The notes under the pieces are model-generated. The model was given only the letters and a program-made list of their open reading frames with translations, had not been told where the DNA came from and did not search any database. DNA of 64,000 nucleotides from Paenibacillus sp. FSL R5-0345. GTDB taxonomy: Bacteria > Bacillota > Bacilli > Paenibacillales > Paenibacillaceae. Location of the stretch: positions 1,178,001-1,242,000 of the forward strand of contig NZ_CP009281.1 in assembly GCF_000758585.1 (NCBI RefSeq), given 5' to 3'. Both the position numbers and the translations under genes were made by a program. Below, one piece after another: positions 1 through 8,371 of the stretch (positions are counted from its first letter, which is position 1; each line of letters begins with the position of its first letter).

Positions 1-3
1 TTA

Positions 4-732
4 TTATTTAGCTAGAAGCCCAGCCAGCACATCTGGATGATCTGTAATAATACCTGATACTCCAGCTTCGATTAAAGCCTTCATCCGCTCTGGATCATTA
101 ACAGTCCAAGGATGATAAGCGATGCCATGTTTAGCTGCTTCTTCGACAAATTCAGGAAGTACCGCTTGATGATAAGCATGTAGTGCGTTTGCGCCAAGCG
201 TAGCTGCATAATCCCAAGGACGATACAGACCTTCCCCGTATAGAATTCCTGTCTTGATCTCAGGTGCGATCGTTTTACTGTGAGCTAGTGAATAATGGTT
301 GAAGCTCGAAAAAATCACGCGATCGCTCATCTTGAAATCCCGTACAGCCGCGATAACCTTTTCCTCCATACCCGGGTAAAAGAAAGTACCATTTTTAAAC
401 TCGATATTTAGTACTGTATCTCGTCCTTGCAGCAGATCTAACAAATCCTCCAGCATCGGAATGCGCTCAGCTTTAAATTCGGGACTGAACCAAGAGCCCG
501 CGTCCACTTCCAAAATTTCTGCAAGGGTCTTATCCTTCACATAGCCGCTTCCGCTTGTCGTACGGTTTAGAGTTTCATCATGAATAAGAACAAGTCCGCC
601 ATCTTTGGTCATTTGTACATCGGTTTCAATACCGGTTGCACCTAACTCAAGACCTTTGCGGAACGCTGCCATAGTATTTTCCGGACACACTGCCGATGCG
701 CCGCGATGCGCAAAATTAATAATGTTTTTCAT
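4..732 (-). CDS. glycerophosphodiester phosphodiesterase
   Basis: Hydrolyses glycerophosphodiesters to glycerol-3-phosphate and an alcohol; TIM-barrel GDPD family, probably cytoplasmic because no signal peptide is seen. The 242-residue protein has the family signature: HRG at residues 9-11, PENT at 17-20, the metal-binding ETD at 36-38 and HDE at 51-53, and ends in the usual GIITDHP segment. Length is normal for the short UgpQ-like type. The ATG at 732 has a GGAGGG site about 9 bases upstream. It lies downstream of the STM-type operon on the same strand but is separated from it by a terminator hairpin, so it is probably its own unit. Family assignment is firm; the physiological substrate is not known from sequence. 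Confidence 0.93.
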   Translation of the reverse strand: MKNIINFAHRGASAVCPENTMAAFRKGLELGATGIETDVQMTKDGGLVLIHDETLNRTTSGSGYVKDKTLAEILEVDAGSWFSPEFKAERIPMLEDLLDLLQGRDTVLNIEFKNGTFFYPGMEEKVIAAVRDFKMSDRVIFSSFNHYSLAHSKTIAPEIKTGILYGEGLYRPWDYAATLGANALHAYHQAVLPEFVEEAAKHGIAYHPWTVNDPERMKALIEAGVSGIITDHPDVLAGLLAK

Positions 733-810
733 CAGCTATTCATCCCTCCAACTAAGTGTTTGCTGTCGCCCTGTAGACGAGGGCTACTGTTCATATTCCA
801 CACAGAGTAA

Positions 811-849
811 AGAAACCCTGTTAAGAAATGCTGACAGGGTTCTTTTTCT
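811..849 (-). terminator. terminator of the STM4015-4011-like operon
   Basis: Inverted repeat ACCCTGT / ACAGGGT with a loop of about 14 bases, flanked by T-rich sequence on both sides. It sits just past the stop codon of the last operon gene at 890 and before the GDPD gene. Confidence 0.65.
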
Positions 850-889
850 TGAAATTTAACACACAGTTAACCGTACTGTTGTTTTCGGT

Positions 890-1756
890 TCAATGGTTCA
901 TAGCGCCATAAGGGATTCGTTCCAGCAGACCTGATCCATAGATGTTTTGCAGCTTCAGCTCTGGCATATGAATATAACCGATATAACAGTCGCACACCTT
1001 CATTCGGCAGCTTCTTATAGCGGATAGACCCTCCAAGCCATCGCGGTAGAGATTGCCAATAACACCTCTGTCCTTATAACAGCGTTTCACCAGTCCAGCA
1101 CCTTGTACATAAAAGACTTCATTACCAGCATTGCAGGTTTGACCAAGACTTTCGTAATCCATAGCATTCACAGCAAAATGCGGATCAATCTTGCTCAGAA
1201 AGGAAAGATCCTCGGCTGTATAGTAATCCGGTTTATCTTTATAAGCATTGACCCACAGATATACACGCTCCGGTAATGCTGCGCGAAGCGAAGCTATCGC
1301 TGGAAAGGCGCTGCGAATCCCAACGCTCCCTACACTGAAGGGCACTTCATTCTCGTACAAGGTCATGCATTGCGTTAGAAACTTATCCTCGCTCACTTGC
1401 CCGGGGTGGTAAGTAGCCCAAAAGGCAACCTTGCTTCGATTCAGCTTTTGGACGAAATCAAGATTTGCCGAAAGGTTCGTTTGAATCGCTACCTTCTCCA
1501 CATGCTCCATATTGGAGAGCGTGATCATCGCTTCTTTGTACCAGCGGTGAATCAGTCCTTCGCCGTAAGGATTGAAAAAGATAGACAGCCGATGACCCGC
1601 TGCACCTTGCAAAGAGGCCCACTCGACAAAGGTCTCCAGACCTTGTCGATCCTTCGCGAGAGTAGCTGCGCTGTCTCTTGTTTTGCCGAAAGGGCAGTAC
1701 GGGCAGTCATAGTTGCAGGAGGTGAGAGAGCCGCGGTAGTAGAGGACCGCATTCAT
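890..1756 (-). CDS. STM4011-family radical SAM protein
   Basis: Radical S-adenosylmethionine enzyme whose reaction is unknown. With the start chosen here it has 288 residues, and the 4Fe-4S motif CNYDCPYC (CxxxCxxC) begins at residue 14, right after a YYRG segment typical of this family. A longer frame opens at 1807, but ATG at 1756 overlaps the TGA of the upstream gene as ATGA and has a GGAAAGG site, so 1756 is preferred. It is the last gene of five co-transcribed genes in the same order as Salmonella STM4015-STM4011. C-terminal cysteines (CRMKVCDCYIGY, near the end) could bind a second cluster; this is an inference. The radical SAM class is certain; the substrate is not known. Confidence 0.88.
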   Translation of the reverse strand: MNAVLYYRGSLTSCNYDCPYCPFGKTRDSAATLAKDRQGLETFVEWASLQGAAGHRLSIFFNPYGEGLIHRWYKEAMITLSNMEHVEKVAIQTNLSANLDFVQKLNRSKVAFWATYHPGQVSEDKFLTQCMTLYENEVPFSVGSVGIRSAFPAIASLRAALPERVYLWVNAYKDKPDYYTAEDLSFLSKIDPHFAVNAMDYESLGQTCNAGNEVFYVQGAGLVKRCYKDRGVIGNLYRDGLEGLSAIRSCRMKVCDCYIGYIHMPELKLQNIYGSGLLERIPYGAMNH

Positions 1757-3102
1757 GGCAATACGAACCTTTCCATCTGCGCTCGAATCTCTCCTGAAAT
1801 AAACCAATCACCGATGGAATCGGAGTAGCCCATACCTTCGGTAGTAAGGTGCAGTACGCCGTCTGCTTCCTTCCCTAAGCCGGTATGAAGCAGGCGCGAC
1901 AGTTCAGGATAATCATCCCAGAGTGAATTTCCGAAGCGCAGGTTGTAATCTTCAATCCTCAGACCTTCGCTATGTAAAATCGCCTTCAGAATAAAGCGGC
2001 GCTTCTGTTCTTCCAGACTTAGCACAATTCCGTAATCTGCCGTATCGTAACGATCTGTATTGACGTAATCGGCAATAATGCTCTCGGTTGCTTTACGGCT
2101 CACCCCATAACGGGAAGCGTAATGCACATTGCGAGTATAGGATCTAGCCCCGCAGCCCAGCCCGACCATTCCTTCTTCCTGACAGCTATAGTCAAGAATG
2201 GGTTTATCCGTTCCTGCGGTTTCCTTGGCGAAACGCCGCATGGAATATTGATGGTAACCTCTGGCATTAAGCAGTTGCCCAGCTGCTTTGTAGCAGTCTA
2301 GGCGAATATCCTCCTGACGCTGGATATCACCTGGCTTCACAATCGTATGCTCACGCGTGTAGAGCGGATAAATAAAGATTTCCTCTGGATCATGGCTAAG
2401 CGCCTGATTTAGCGAATACAGCCAAGAGTCGACGGTCTGCCCCGGAAGCCCGTAAATCAGATCCAAATTTAGAATGGGAAAATCATATTTCCCCAGTAGC
2501 TCCAGCGCCCGATATACCACATCCGGATTCTGCGGGCGATAAATGGCCGCTGATTCAGCAGCGACAAAGCTTTGGATGCCCATGCTTACCCGATCCACCG
2601 TATATTCTTTTAGAATATTCAGCTTCTCTTCGGTAATGGTCTCCGGTGAAGTTTCCACTGAGATGGAGGCTGTATTCGTATCCAGTCCCATCGTATCTAC
2701 GGCAATGTGGAATAAACGGCGCAGTTGATCTGCCGCCAGTAATGTAGGTGTTCCACCACCAATCGCAAAACGGGCATACGGTTTATGTCTGGTGAATGCA
2801 GCCCACTGCTTGGCCTGACGTTCTAGCGCGTCTACGTATGTAGCGTGAACATTCGCGCGTTTATCAGGCAAGGTGAACAGGTTGCAGAATCCACAACGAG
2901 CACCGCAAAACGGTATATGCATATATAGAAAAAAGGATTCTGCAGGCTCATCTTGCCATAAGGATTCTAGTGGAATCGGCGGCTGTAGATCCCTGTAAGC
3001 TGTTTTGTGTGGATAGGAATACAGATAAGATCGGTAAGGGTGAGCAGTAATGTTTTCTTTCCATTGGTGAAGCTCTTCTAAAGAGAAGGACGATAACGTC
3101 AT
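1753..3102 (-). CDS. STM4012-family radical SAM protein (HemN-like)
   Basis: Radical SAM protein of 449 residues resembling coproporphyrinogen III dehydrogenase/HemW. Iron-sulfur cysteines are C66, C70 and C73 in IPFCGARCGFC; IGGGTPT, SVETSP and DRVSMGIQS follow as in HemN proteins, and a winged-helix-like HemN C-terminal region is present. The frame is open up to 3264, but the 54 extra codons run through a dispersed repeat. ATG at 3102 has a GGAG site 7 bases upstream and begins at the conserved part, so it is chosen. It overlaps the next gene by 4 bases. Because it always appears with the STM4011-type partner, a role in heme synthesis is unlikely (inference). A 128-bp gap holding the repeat separates it from the gene upstream. 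Confidence 0.9.
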   Translation of the reverse strand: MTLSSFSLEELHQWKENITAHPYRSYLYSYPHKTAYRDLQPPIPLESLWQDEPAESFFLYMHIPFCGARCGFCNLFTLPDKRANVHATYVDALERQAKQWAAFTRHKPYARFAIGGGTPTLLAADQLRRLFHIAVDTMGLDTNTASISVETSPETITEEKLNILKEYTVDRVSMGIQSFVAAESAAIYRPQNPDVVYRALELLGKYDFPILNLDLIYGLPGQTVDSWLYSLNQALSHDPEEIFIYPLYTREHTIVKPGDIQRQEDIRLDCYKAAGQLLNARGYHQYSMRRFAKETAGTDKPILDYSCQEEGMVGLGCGARSYTRNVHYASRYGVSRKATESIIADYVNTDRYDTADYGIVLSLEEQKRRFILKAILHSEGLRIEDYNLRFGNSLWDDYPELSRLLHTGLGKEADGVLHLTTEGMGYSDSIGDWFISGEIRAQMERFVLP

Positions 3103-3140
3103 AACAGTTCTCCATCCTTTCCTTTTCCTTGAGATATAAT

Positions 3141-3231
3141 AAAGTATAAGTTTCACACTATACTTTATTGTCTTATATTTCTCGCATAAACGCTTACCGT
3201 CCTTATAAGGACGTCGAAGGCGTTTATGCTT
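3141..3231. repeat. dispersed intergenic palindromic repeat, copy 1
   Basis: About 91 bp containing two nested dyads: AAAGTATA...TATACTTT at 3141-3168, and GCATAAACGC...GCGTTTATGC around 3184-3229 with the palindrome GTCCTTATAAGGAC inside. A second, diverged copy in the same orientation lies at 60282-60368. The repeat fills the space between the STM4013-like stop and the STM4012-like start and supplies the first base of the former's stop codon. Confidence 0.75.
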
Positions 3232-4013
3232 TATAAAATAAATTCCCGGTAAGGGACGTTCCATACGGTCTCGTGAGCCAAGCGATGCCCCTGATAGCCA
3301 TCTTCACCATAGGCGGTTCCATGATCAGAAAACGCCAGACAGAAGGTAGGATTGCCACGTTCCCGGAAGGCATCGAATAATCGGCCCAGTTCACCATCCA
3401 CATATCGGAGTGCGGCGCGCTGGCTGTCTACGGAGTCCTTTTTAGCACCGGGTATAAAATAATGGTTCGGTCCGTGAATGGCAGAGACGTTGAGGAACAT
3501 GAACAGTCTTTGCTCGCTTGGAGTATCCTTTAGCAGCTTTAAGGCATGGTTCACCTGATGCTCTGTGGAACGCGGATTGGTGACCCCGAACGTCATCCGC
3601 CAGTAGCTGTGCTGGAAATAGCTTGGTAGCACACGGGCGAGTGGATTTTTTTTGGTGAAAAAAATAACCCCCCCAATACAAATCGTACGGTAGCCCTCGG
3701 CAGCAAGCCCGGATACGATATCGGGTGTATCGAACAGCCAGGTATGGGGATGCGTCTTCATTCCGGTGTTTCGGGAATGGAACATGCGGATATGTTCTTT
3801 CTTATCCGTTGTGGCTGGAGTAGGCAAGAAGCCGCCGAAGAAGGCATGATGAGCGGCATAGGTAAAGCTGCCTGGGGTATGTCTTTTCTCCCATGATCCG
3901 GTTCCGCACAAGTTCGGGCAGTTCGCTTCTTCCATAACAGCAGCATCATAACGAAGCGTATCGAGTGTGATCATAAGAATGTCATGAGTGCCGACGATGG
4001 TGTTCATATCCAT
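3231..4013 (-). CDS. STM4013-family alkaline-phosphatase-fold hydrolase
   Basis: Sulfatase/phosphatase-fold hydrolase of 260 residues. The N-terminal LMITLDTLRYD holds the expected metal-ligand aspartate (D18); a second metal site is suggested by FSDHG (D230, H231) and GHR (H243). A central HGPNH adds another histidine. It is shorter than secreted arylsulfatases (about 450-550) and lacks a signal peptide and the CxPxR formylglycine motif, so it should act in the cytoplasm, perhaps on a phospho- or sulfo-intermediate made by the neighbouring enzymes (inference). The start codon overlaps the preceding stop as TAATG, and AAGGAAGG lies 9 bases upstream. Family membership is clear; the reaction is unknown. 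Confidence 0.88.
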   Translation of the reverse strand: MDMNTIVGTHDILMITLDTLRYDAAVMEEANCPNLCGTGSWEKRHTPGSFTYAAHHAFFGGFLPTPATTDKKEHIRMFHSRNTGMKTHPHTWLFDTPDIVSGLAAEGYRTICIGGVIFFTKKNPLARVLPSYFQHSYWRMTFGVTNPRSTEHQVNHALKLLKDTPSEQRLFMFLNVSAIHGPNHYFIPGAKKDSVDSQRAALRYVDGELGRLFDAFRERGNPTFCLAFSDHGTAYGEDGYQGHRLAHETVWNVPYREFIL

Positions 4014-5302
4014 TAAGATAATCCTTCCTTTATAAGCGGTGTGGAGGGAGGCGTGATATAGTCTCTAGCCGACAATACCTTCATCTCCCATTCGTAGGTG
4101 CTGCAGCCGCGGTATTTCACATCGTAAAGCAAGTCGCCAAATGGATTGACATCCGCGACAAAACATTGCTGTGAACCCCCGGATACCAGGACATCAATTC
4201 CGGCTACCCCGGAACTGGGAAAAGCAGCCAGTGCTTGCACAGCGGTATTCTGCACCTGCTCCTGTACGGATTCAGACAGCCCGGCTTCCGAAAGAGACAT
4301 CCGCTGGTTGCGTAAATGCAGATTCGTAATTGGTGTAGGGCTGACCCGAGCAACCGCGTGGCAGGCCTCGCGGAGAACGACTAGCTGGCGAATATCGAAT
4401 GCTTTTCCCTTAAGCCCCGCTTTAGGGATCCATTGCTCAGCATAAGCACCGTGCTGGTAGATCCAGTTCACAATTCCCGAGATTGTGGCGGTATCAGTGT
4501 ACCGTCGCAGTGTACCAGAATTATAGTAAATGGGTGGTCGAGTGATGTAATTCTCGACCCCCACTGTTGTTAAGGCAATTTCGGCACCCGTCACGGGATG
4601 GATCTGATAGGCGATCACTCCAGAAGCGGCAGAGCCGAAGGCCAGCTTAATGAATACCCGGTGCATGCGCCGGGATAACATCATCTCCCGGAGAGAGTCA
4701 TAATCCGTAGGCTGCTGATCTTCACCTAATGGGCGAGGGATTGGAATCCCCGCCTTACTCAGAATCTGTTGAGTCTGGCGTTTATCGGTCATAGCCGCTA
4801 TCTCGGCAGGGTCATTTAACCATAACGAACCCGGACATGCGGTTTTGGCTTCGCGCTGTAGTCTAGCCAGCATTCGGCAGTAGCCGCGGAACCATTGGGA
4901 TGGATGATGCAGGACACCTTGCATGTCCTTCAATTGACGGGCTACCTTCACGCGGAGTGGCCGCGGATCAGGTCTATCGGCGTAGGGGTGAAGCGAATCG
5001 TCCATATCATCCGAATCCGGCGCACCCAAAGCGATTAAGGCTCGTTCTATCTCGAAGCTGCTGCCAGGTGATTCCAGTCTCAGTAAGGGAGGAGCTGCAT
5101 TGAGATCTATTCCGTTATAAACGGAGGGCTGACTGGATAACGGCTTCTGCTGCTCCTCCATAAGATCACTTAACGATCTACCTTGCAGAAACTCAGCGTA
5201 CGATAAAATGATGGCAGGAGGCATTCCGAGATCGGAACGCGCTTGCTGGATGCCGCTAGTCCGTTTATCACCAGGAATACCGATAACAATCATCGGCCTC
5301 AT
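4013..5302 (-). CDS. STM4014-family protein, ATP-grasp-like
   Basis: Usually annotated as hypothetical. I read ATP-grasp features: DKRQTQQIL..AGIPIPRP (substrate-lid region), VFIKLAFGSAASGV (phosphate-binding strand and loop), AEQWIPK followed by FDIRQLVV, and ADVNPFGD near the C-terminus, corresponding to the metal-binding E/D-x-N of ATP-grasp ligases. Such enzymes form amide or ester bonds through an acyl-phosphate. ATG at 5302 begins the conserved MIVIGIP strand and follows the upstream stop by 7 bases; an alternative start at 5347 has a better AGGAAAG site but would overlap by about 38 bases. This would be the ATP-consuming member of the operon (inference). Confidence 0.8.
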   Translation of the reverse strand: MRPMIVIGIPGDKRTSGIQQARSDLGMPPAIILSYAEFLQGRSLSDLMEEQQKPLSSQPSVYNGIDLNAAPPLLRLESPGSSFEIERALIALGAPDSDDMDDSLHPYADRPDPRPLRVKVARQLKDMQGVLHHPSQWFRGYCRMLARLQREAKTACPGSLWLNDPAEIAAMTDKRQTQQILSKAGIPIPRPLGEDQQPTDYDSLREMMLSRRMHRVFIKLAFGSAASGVIAYQIHPVTGAEIALTTVGVENYITRPPIYYNSGTLRRYTDTATISGIVNWIYQHGAYAEQWIPKAGLKGKAFDIRQLVVLREACHAVARVSPTPITNLHLRNQRMSLSEAGLSESVQEQVQNTAVQALAAFPSSGVAGIDVLVSGGSQQCFVADVNPFGDLLYDVKYRGCSTYEWEMKVLSARDYITPPSTPLIKEGLS

Positions 5303-5309
5303 GAGGGGC

Positions 5310-6155
5310 TCACTCTGTGATGGAAGGATAACGCCAGTCTTCCTCATCATCGCTTTCCTGCTTGTCGCTTACATCAACAGGTAATCCACTCTTCTGCCAG
5401 CGGTTAATCATTTCGTCAGACATATAATGATGGCTAAGGTTTAATGCTTTCAGTCCTTTGATTCGATCGCTGGCGAGAAGTAATTCAGCACCTTCGTCGC
5501 TAAGGGTACCAAGTGACAGATCGAGCGTATCCAGTTGATCCAGAATAGGAGCGTCTGCTAATGCACCTGCGATCTCATCTTGAATCTGGCTGTTTTTTAA
5601 ACCAAGATAAGTAAGTTTAGGGAACTTTCCTACTTCTATAATAGGGAGAAGATCTGCGAGACTGCCGTCAAATCCGTAATCTTCTACGCCTAGATATAGC
5701 TCCAGCTTGCGCAAATTCGGCAATTGGCTAGTTGCAATATGTTCAAGAACAGTTGTGCTTAAGCCTCCACTTATAATAATCAGTTCTTCTAGCTTGTCGT
5801 GTTTTAGTTCTGAGAGACTCAGCTCATTCCCACCTTGAATCGTGAGTGATTGCAGCTCTGGAAAAGCGGGGAGCAGCGGTGATAGATCGCTTTGGGTAAT
5901 CCAAGAAATCTCACATTCCTCAGAGCTCATCTCGCCTATGAAAAGCTTGCGTAAAGCAGGGAAGCTAGCACTATGCGTAACGAGTGCCTCTACAACCTCT
6001 TCGGAACCATTCTCGTAAGCTTGGCCCCAATCGCCGATAATTAGGCTGGTCAGCGAAGAACTTTCAGAGCTGCTGCTAAGCTTCTCAATTTCTGTGCCGA
6101 TTCTTTGGCCTTCCTCAAATTCGTCGTATCCGATGCTAAGCTTTACTTCCGTCAT
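5310..6155 (-). CDS. STM4015-family leucine-rich-repeat protein
   Basis: A 281-residue cytoplasmic protein made of about eight leucine-rich repeats (LRKLFIGE, LQSLTIQG, LEELIIIS, LRKLELYL, LTYLGLKN, LDTLDLSL, LKALNLSH). It has no signal peptide and no catalytic signature. The segment GEMSSEECEISWI is typical of the STM4015 family. The C-terminus is a detached acidic stretch (ESDDEED) ending WRYPSITE, outside the repeats. It is first in the five-gene operon, so it may be the scaffold or even the substrate of the downstream enzymes (inference). ATG at 6155 is preferred over 6161 because GGAGGG lies 7-8 bases from it. Strong repeat evidence; role unknown. Confidence 0.86.
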   Translation of the reverse strand: MTEVKLSIGYDEFEEGQRIGTEIEKLSSSSESSSLTSLIIGDWGQAYENGSEEVVEALVTHSASFPALRKLFIGEMSSEECEISWITQSDLSPLLPAFPELQSLTIQGGNELSLSELKHDKLEELIIISGGLSTTVLEHIATSQLPNLRKLELYLGVEDYGFDGSLADLLPIIEVGKFPKLTYLGLKNSQIQDEIAGALADAPILDQLDTLDLSLGTLSDEGAELLLASDRIKGLKALNLSHHYMSDEMINRWQKSGLPVDVSDKQESDDEEDWRYPSITE

Positions 6156-6324
6156 GGGCATTCCCTCCCGGAAAAATTTAACTTCGGAAATACCCTATCA
6201 TCTGTAGGCGAGGGAGTCAAATCACAGGTGAAAATAATTATAGTCAAATTCGTCATGTCATTGTGCTAAGAATTTATGGTAGGTTTATGCTAGGGAGAAT
6301 TACATTATTGAAGGAGCTGCTCTG

Positions 6325-7800
6325 ATGAAGATCAAACTTCAGGAATGGATAATAGAAGCGGATATTGCAAAGCTGCAAGCGGCTATGGAAGCAGGCGTAG
6401 TCAGTTCAGAAGATTTGGTAGTAGCCTATTTGGAACGGATTCATAAGTACGATATAGACATAAACGCAATCTTAGAAATCAATCCAGAGGCTAAAGACAT
6501 CGCGAGAACACTGGATATTGAACGTAAGGAACAAGGAAGTCGGGGAAGTCTACACGGCATTCCTATATTGTTGAAGGATAATATAGATACCGCGGATAAA
6601 ATGCATACGAGTGCTGGGTCAGTAGCTTTAGCAGGATCATTTGCGGCAAAAGATTCCTTCGTAGCTGCGAAGCTCCGGTCAGCAGGAGCTGTTTTGCTTG
6701 GAAAGGCGAATATGTCGGAGTGGTCTAACTTTATGTCTAGTTCAATGCCGGCTGGGTATAGCTCACGAGGTGGTCTAGTACTTAATCCATATGGGCCAGG
6801 GAATGTATTTGTCAGTGGTTCAAGTTCTGGACCTGCAGCAGCTATTGCGGCGAATTTGGCAGCAGCCTCGATCGGAACGGAAACCGCGGGATCAATTGTT
6901 GGGCCAGCCTGTCAGCATGCTCTCATCGGGATCAAACCAACGGTCGGATTAGTCAGTCGTACTGGAGTGATTCCTATTTCAGTTAGCCAAGACACTCCTG
7001 GACCTATTGCTAAAACGGTTACGGATGCGGCGATTATTTTGGGGGCATTAACGGGAGTGGATGACAGGGATGAAGCAACATTATCGAGCGAGAAGCATGC
7101 TTTTACGGACTATACTCCATTTCTAGATAAAAGCTTTATACGGCAAGCAAGAATAGGCGTTCCACGGCACTATTATAACCATTTAGATGCAGAGCGACTT
7201 TCAATTATGGAAACAGCTATCCAGACTTTGAAGAACGAAGGGGCTACGATAATAGATCCGGTTACGCTTTACGTTGAACAACAAAACTGGAATAATGATG
7301 TAATCTGTTATGAATTTAAAAAGGGGCTCAACGCGTATTTATCTGGGGTAGATGATTCCGTTCCGATTCACTCTTTGCAGCAATTGATAGCGTATAATGA
7401 AAGACATGCTGAAATCGCATTACAATTTGGGCAAGATACATTAACTAGGTCAGAGGGTATAACTTTAACCGAAGAAGAATATCAGCAAAAGAAACAAGAA
7501 TACAGAGAGCTAGCACTTGAGCAAGGCATAGATTATGTGTTGGAGCAATATAGCTTGGATGCATTATTACTGCCTGGAGATGTAGATGGTATGTATATTG
7601 CAGCACGCTTGGGGTATCCGTTAATTACCGTTCCGGCAGGATTTGTAGCTCAGGGCATTATTGATTCCGACGGTGACCCAACTCGGGGGCCCTTTGGGGT
7701 AGTTTTTTCCGGAAAAGCCTATAGTGAGCCTACGCTCCTATCCATAGCCTACGGGTTTGAACAAGCTACGCAGCATCGTGTTCCACCGCAATTGGAATAG
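6325..7800 (+). CDS. amidase (amidase-signature family)
   Basis: Hydrolyses a carbon-nitrogen amide bond. The 491-residue protein shows the amidase signature: catalytic Lys in ILLKDNID, cis-Ser and acyl-enzyme Ser in VSGSSSGPAAA and GTETAGSIVGPA, then KPTVGLVSRTG and SQDTPGPIAKTV. The glycine-serine loop reads SGSSSGPAAA instead of the more common GGSSGGSAAA. It lacks a signal peptide, and sequence alone cannot tell GatA from a stand-alone amidase; no gatB or gatC lies nearby, so a catabolic amidase is more likely. The gene is divergent from the STM-type operon. The start is ATG with GAAGGAG upstream. A Nudix gene follows 36 bases downstream. Confidence 0.9.
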   Translation: MKIKLQEWIIEADIAKLQAAMEAGVVSSEDLVVAYLERIHKYDIDINAILEINPEAKDIARTLDIERKEQGSRGSLHGIPILLKDNIDTADKMHTSAGSVALAGSFAAKDSFVAAKLRSAGAVLLGKANMSEWSNFMSSSMPAGYSSRGGLVLNPYGPGNVFVSGSSSGPAAAIAANLAAASIGTETAGSIVGPACQHALIGIKPTVGLVSRTGVIPISVSQDTPGPIAKTVTDAAIILGALTGVDDRDEATLSSEKHAFTDYTPFLDKSFIRQARIGVPRHYYNHLDAERLSIMETAIQTLKNEGATIIDPVTLYVEQQNWNNDVICYEFKKGLNAYLSGVDDSVPIHSLQQLIAYNERHAEIALQFGQDTLTRSEGITLTEEEYQQKKQEYRELALEQGIDYVLEQYSLDALLLPGDVDGMYIAARLGYPLITVPAGFVAQGIIDSDGDPTRGPFGVVFSGKAYSEPTLLSIAYGFEQATQHRVPPQLE

Positions 7801-7836
7801 GTATTGACTACTTTATTATAGAAGGAAGAGATCAGC

Positions 7837-8370
7837 TTGAAATATTGCCTAGAATGTGGAACAGCGTTAGTAATGAAAGAAAGCGATGGGGAAGGACAGG
7901 TACCTTATTGTAATGCATGCGAAATGTTCAGATTCCCTATTTTTAGCACGGCGATCAGTACAGCAGTATTAAATCAGGATATGAATAAGATTCTATTGAT
8001 CCAGCAGTATAACCGACCAGATTATATATTGCTTGCAGGGTACGTGAATAAAGGTGAAGATGCGGAAACCACACTTATTCGTGAAGTAAAAGAAGAGGTA
8101 GGAATTGATATTGTAGCCTATGAATATATGCGCAGCTTATATTTCGCACCTTCTAATACGCTAATGCTGAATTTTATAGGTGTTGCAGATTCGGAGGACT
8201 TAAGTCAGATGAGTGCTGAGGTTGATCATGCAGAATGGTTTACCTTGGAAGAGGCCGCCAGAGCCATTAAAAAGAATAGTCTAGCCGAAACCTTCCTGTT
8301 GGCGATTATTGAAAAATTGCATGCAGATCAGGTACAGGTAAATCCGGTGTCGGTAGGAGGAACAGTGTAA
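7837..8370 (+). CDS. Nudix hydrolase with N-terminal zinc ribbon
   Basis: A 177-residue Nudix pyrophosphohydrolase. Two CxxC pairs near the N-terminus (CLECG and CNAC) form a probable zinc ribbon like that of NudC-type enzymes. The Nudix box is complete: G-x5-E-x7-REVKEEVGI at about residues 68-90. The substrate, probably a nucleoside diphosphate derivative, cannot be read from sequence, and the NudC downstream SQPWPFPxS motif is absent. It starts with TTG behind AAGGAAGAG. The cupin gene begins one base after its stop, so the two are translationally linked. Confidence 0.88.
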   Translation: MKYCLECGTALVMKESDGEGQVPYCNACEMFRFPIFSTAISTAVLNQDMNKILLIQQYNRPDYILLAGYVNKGEDAETTLIREVKEEVGIDIVAYEYMRSLYFAPSNTLMLNFIGVADSEDLSQMSAEVDHAEWFTLEEAARAIKKNSLAETFLLAIIEKLHADQVQVNPVSVGGTV

Positions 8371-8371
8371 G

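Noticed and set aside
3103..3264. 54-residue N-terminal extension of the STM4012-like protein
   Set aside because: It would be translated from the dispersed repeat and overlap the preceding gene; ATG 3102 has a good ribosome site.
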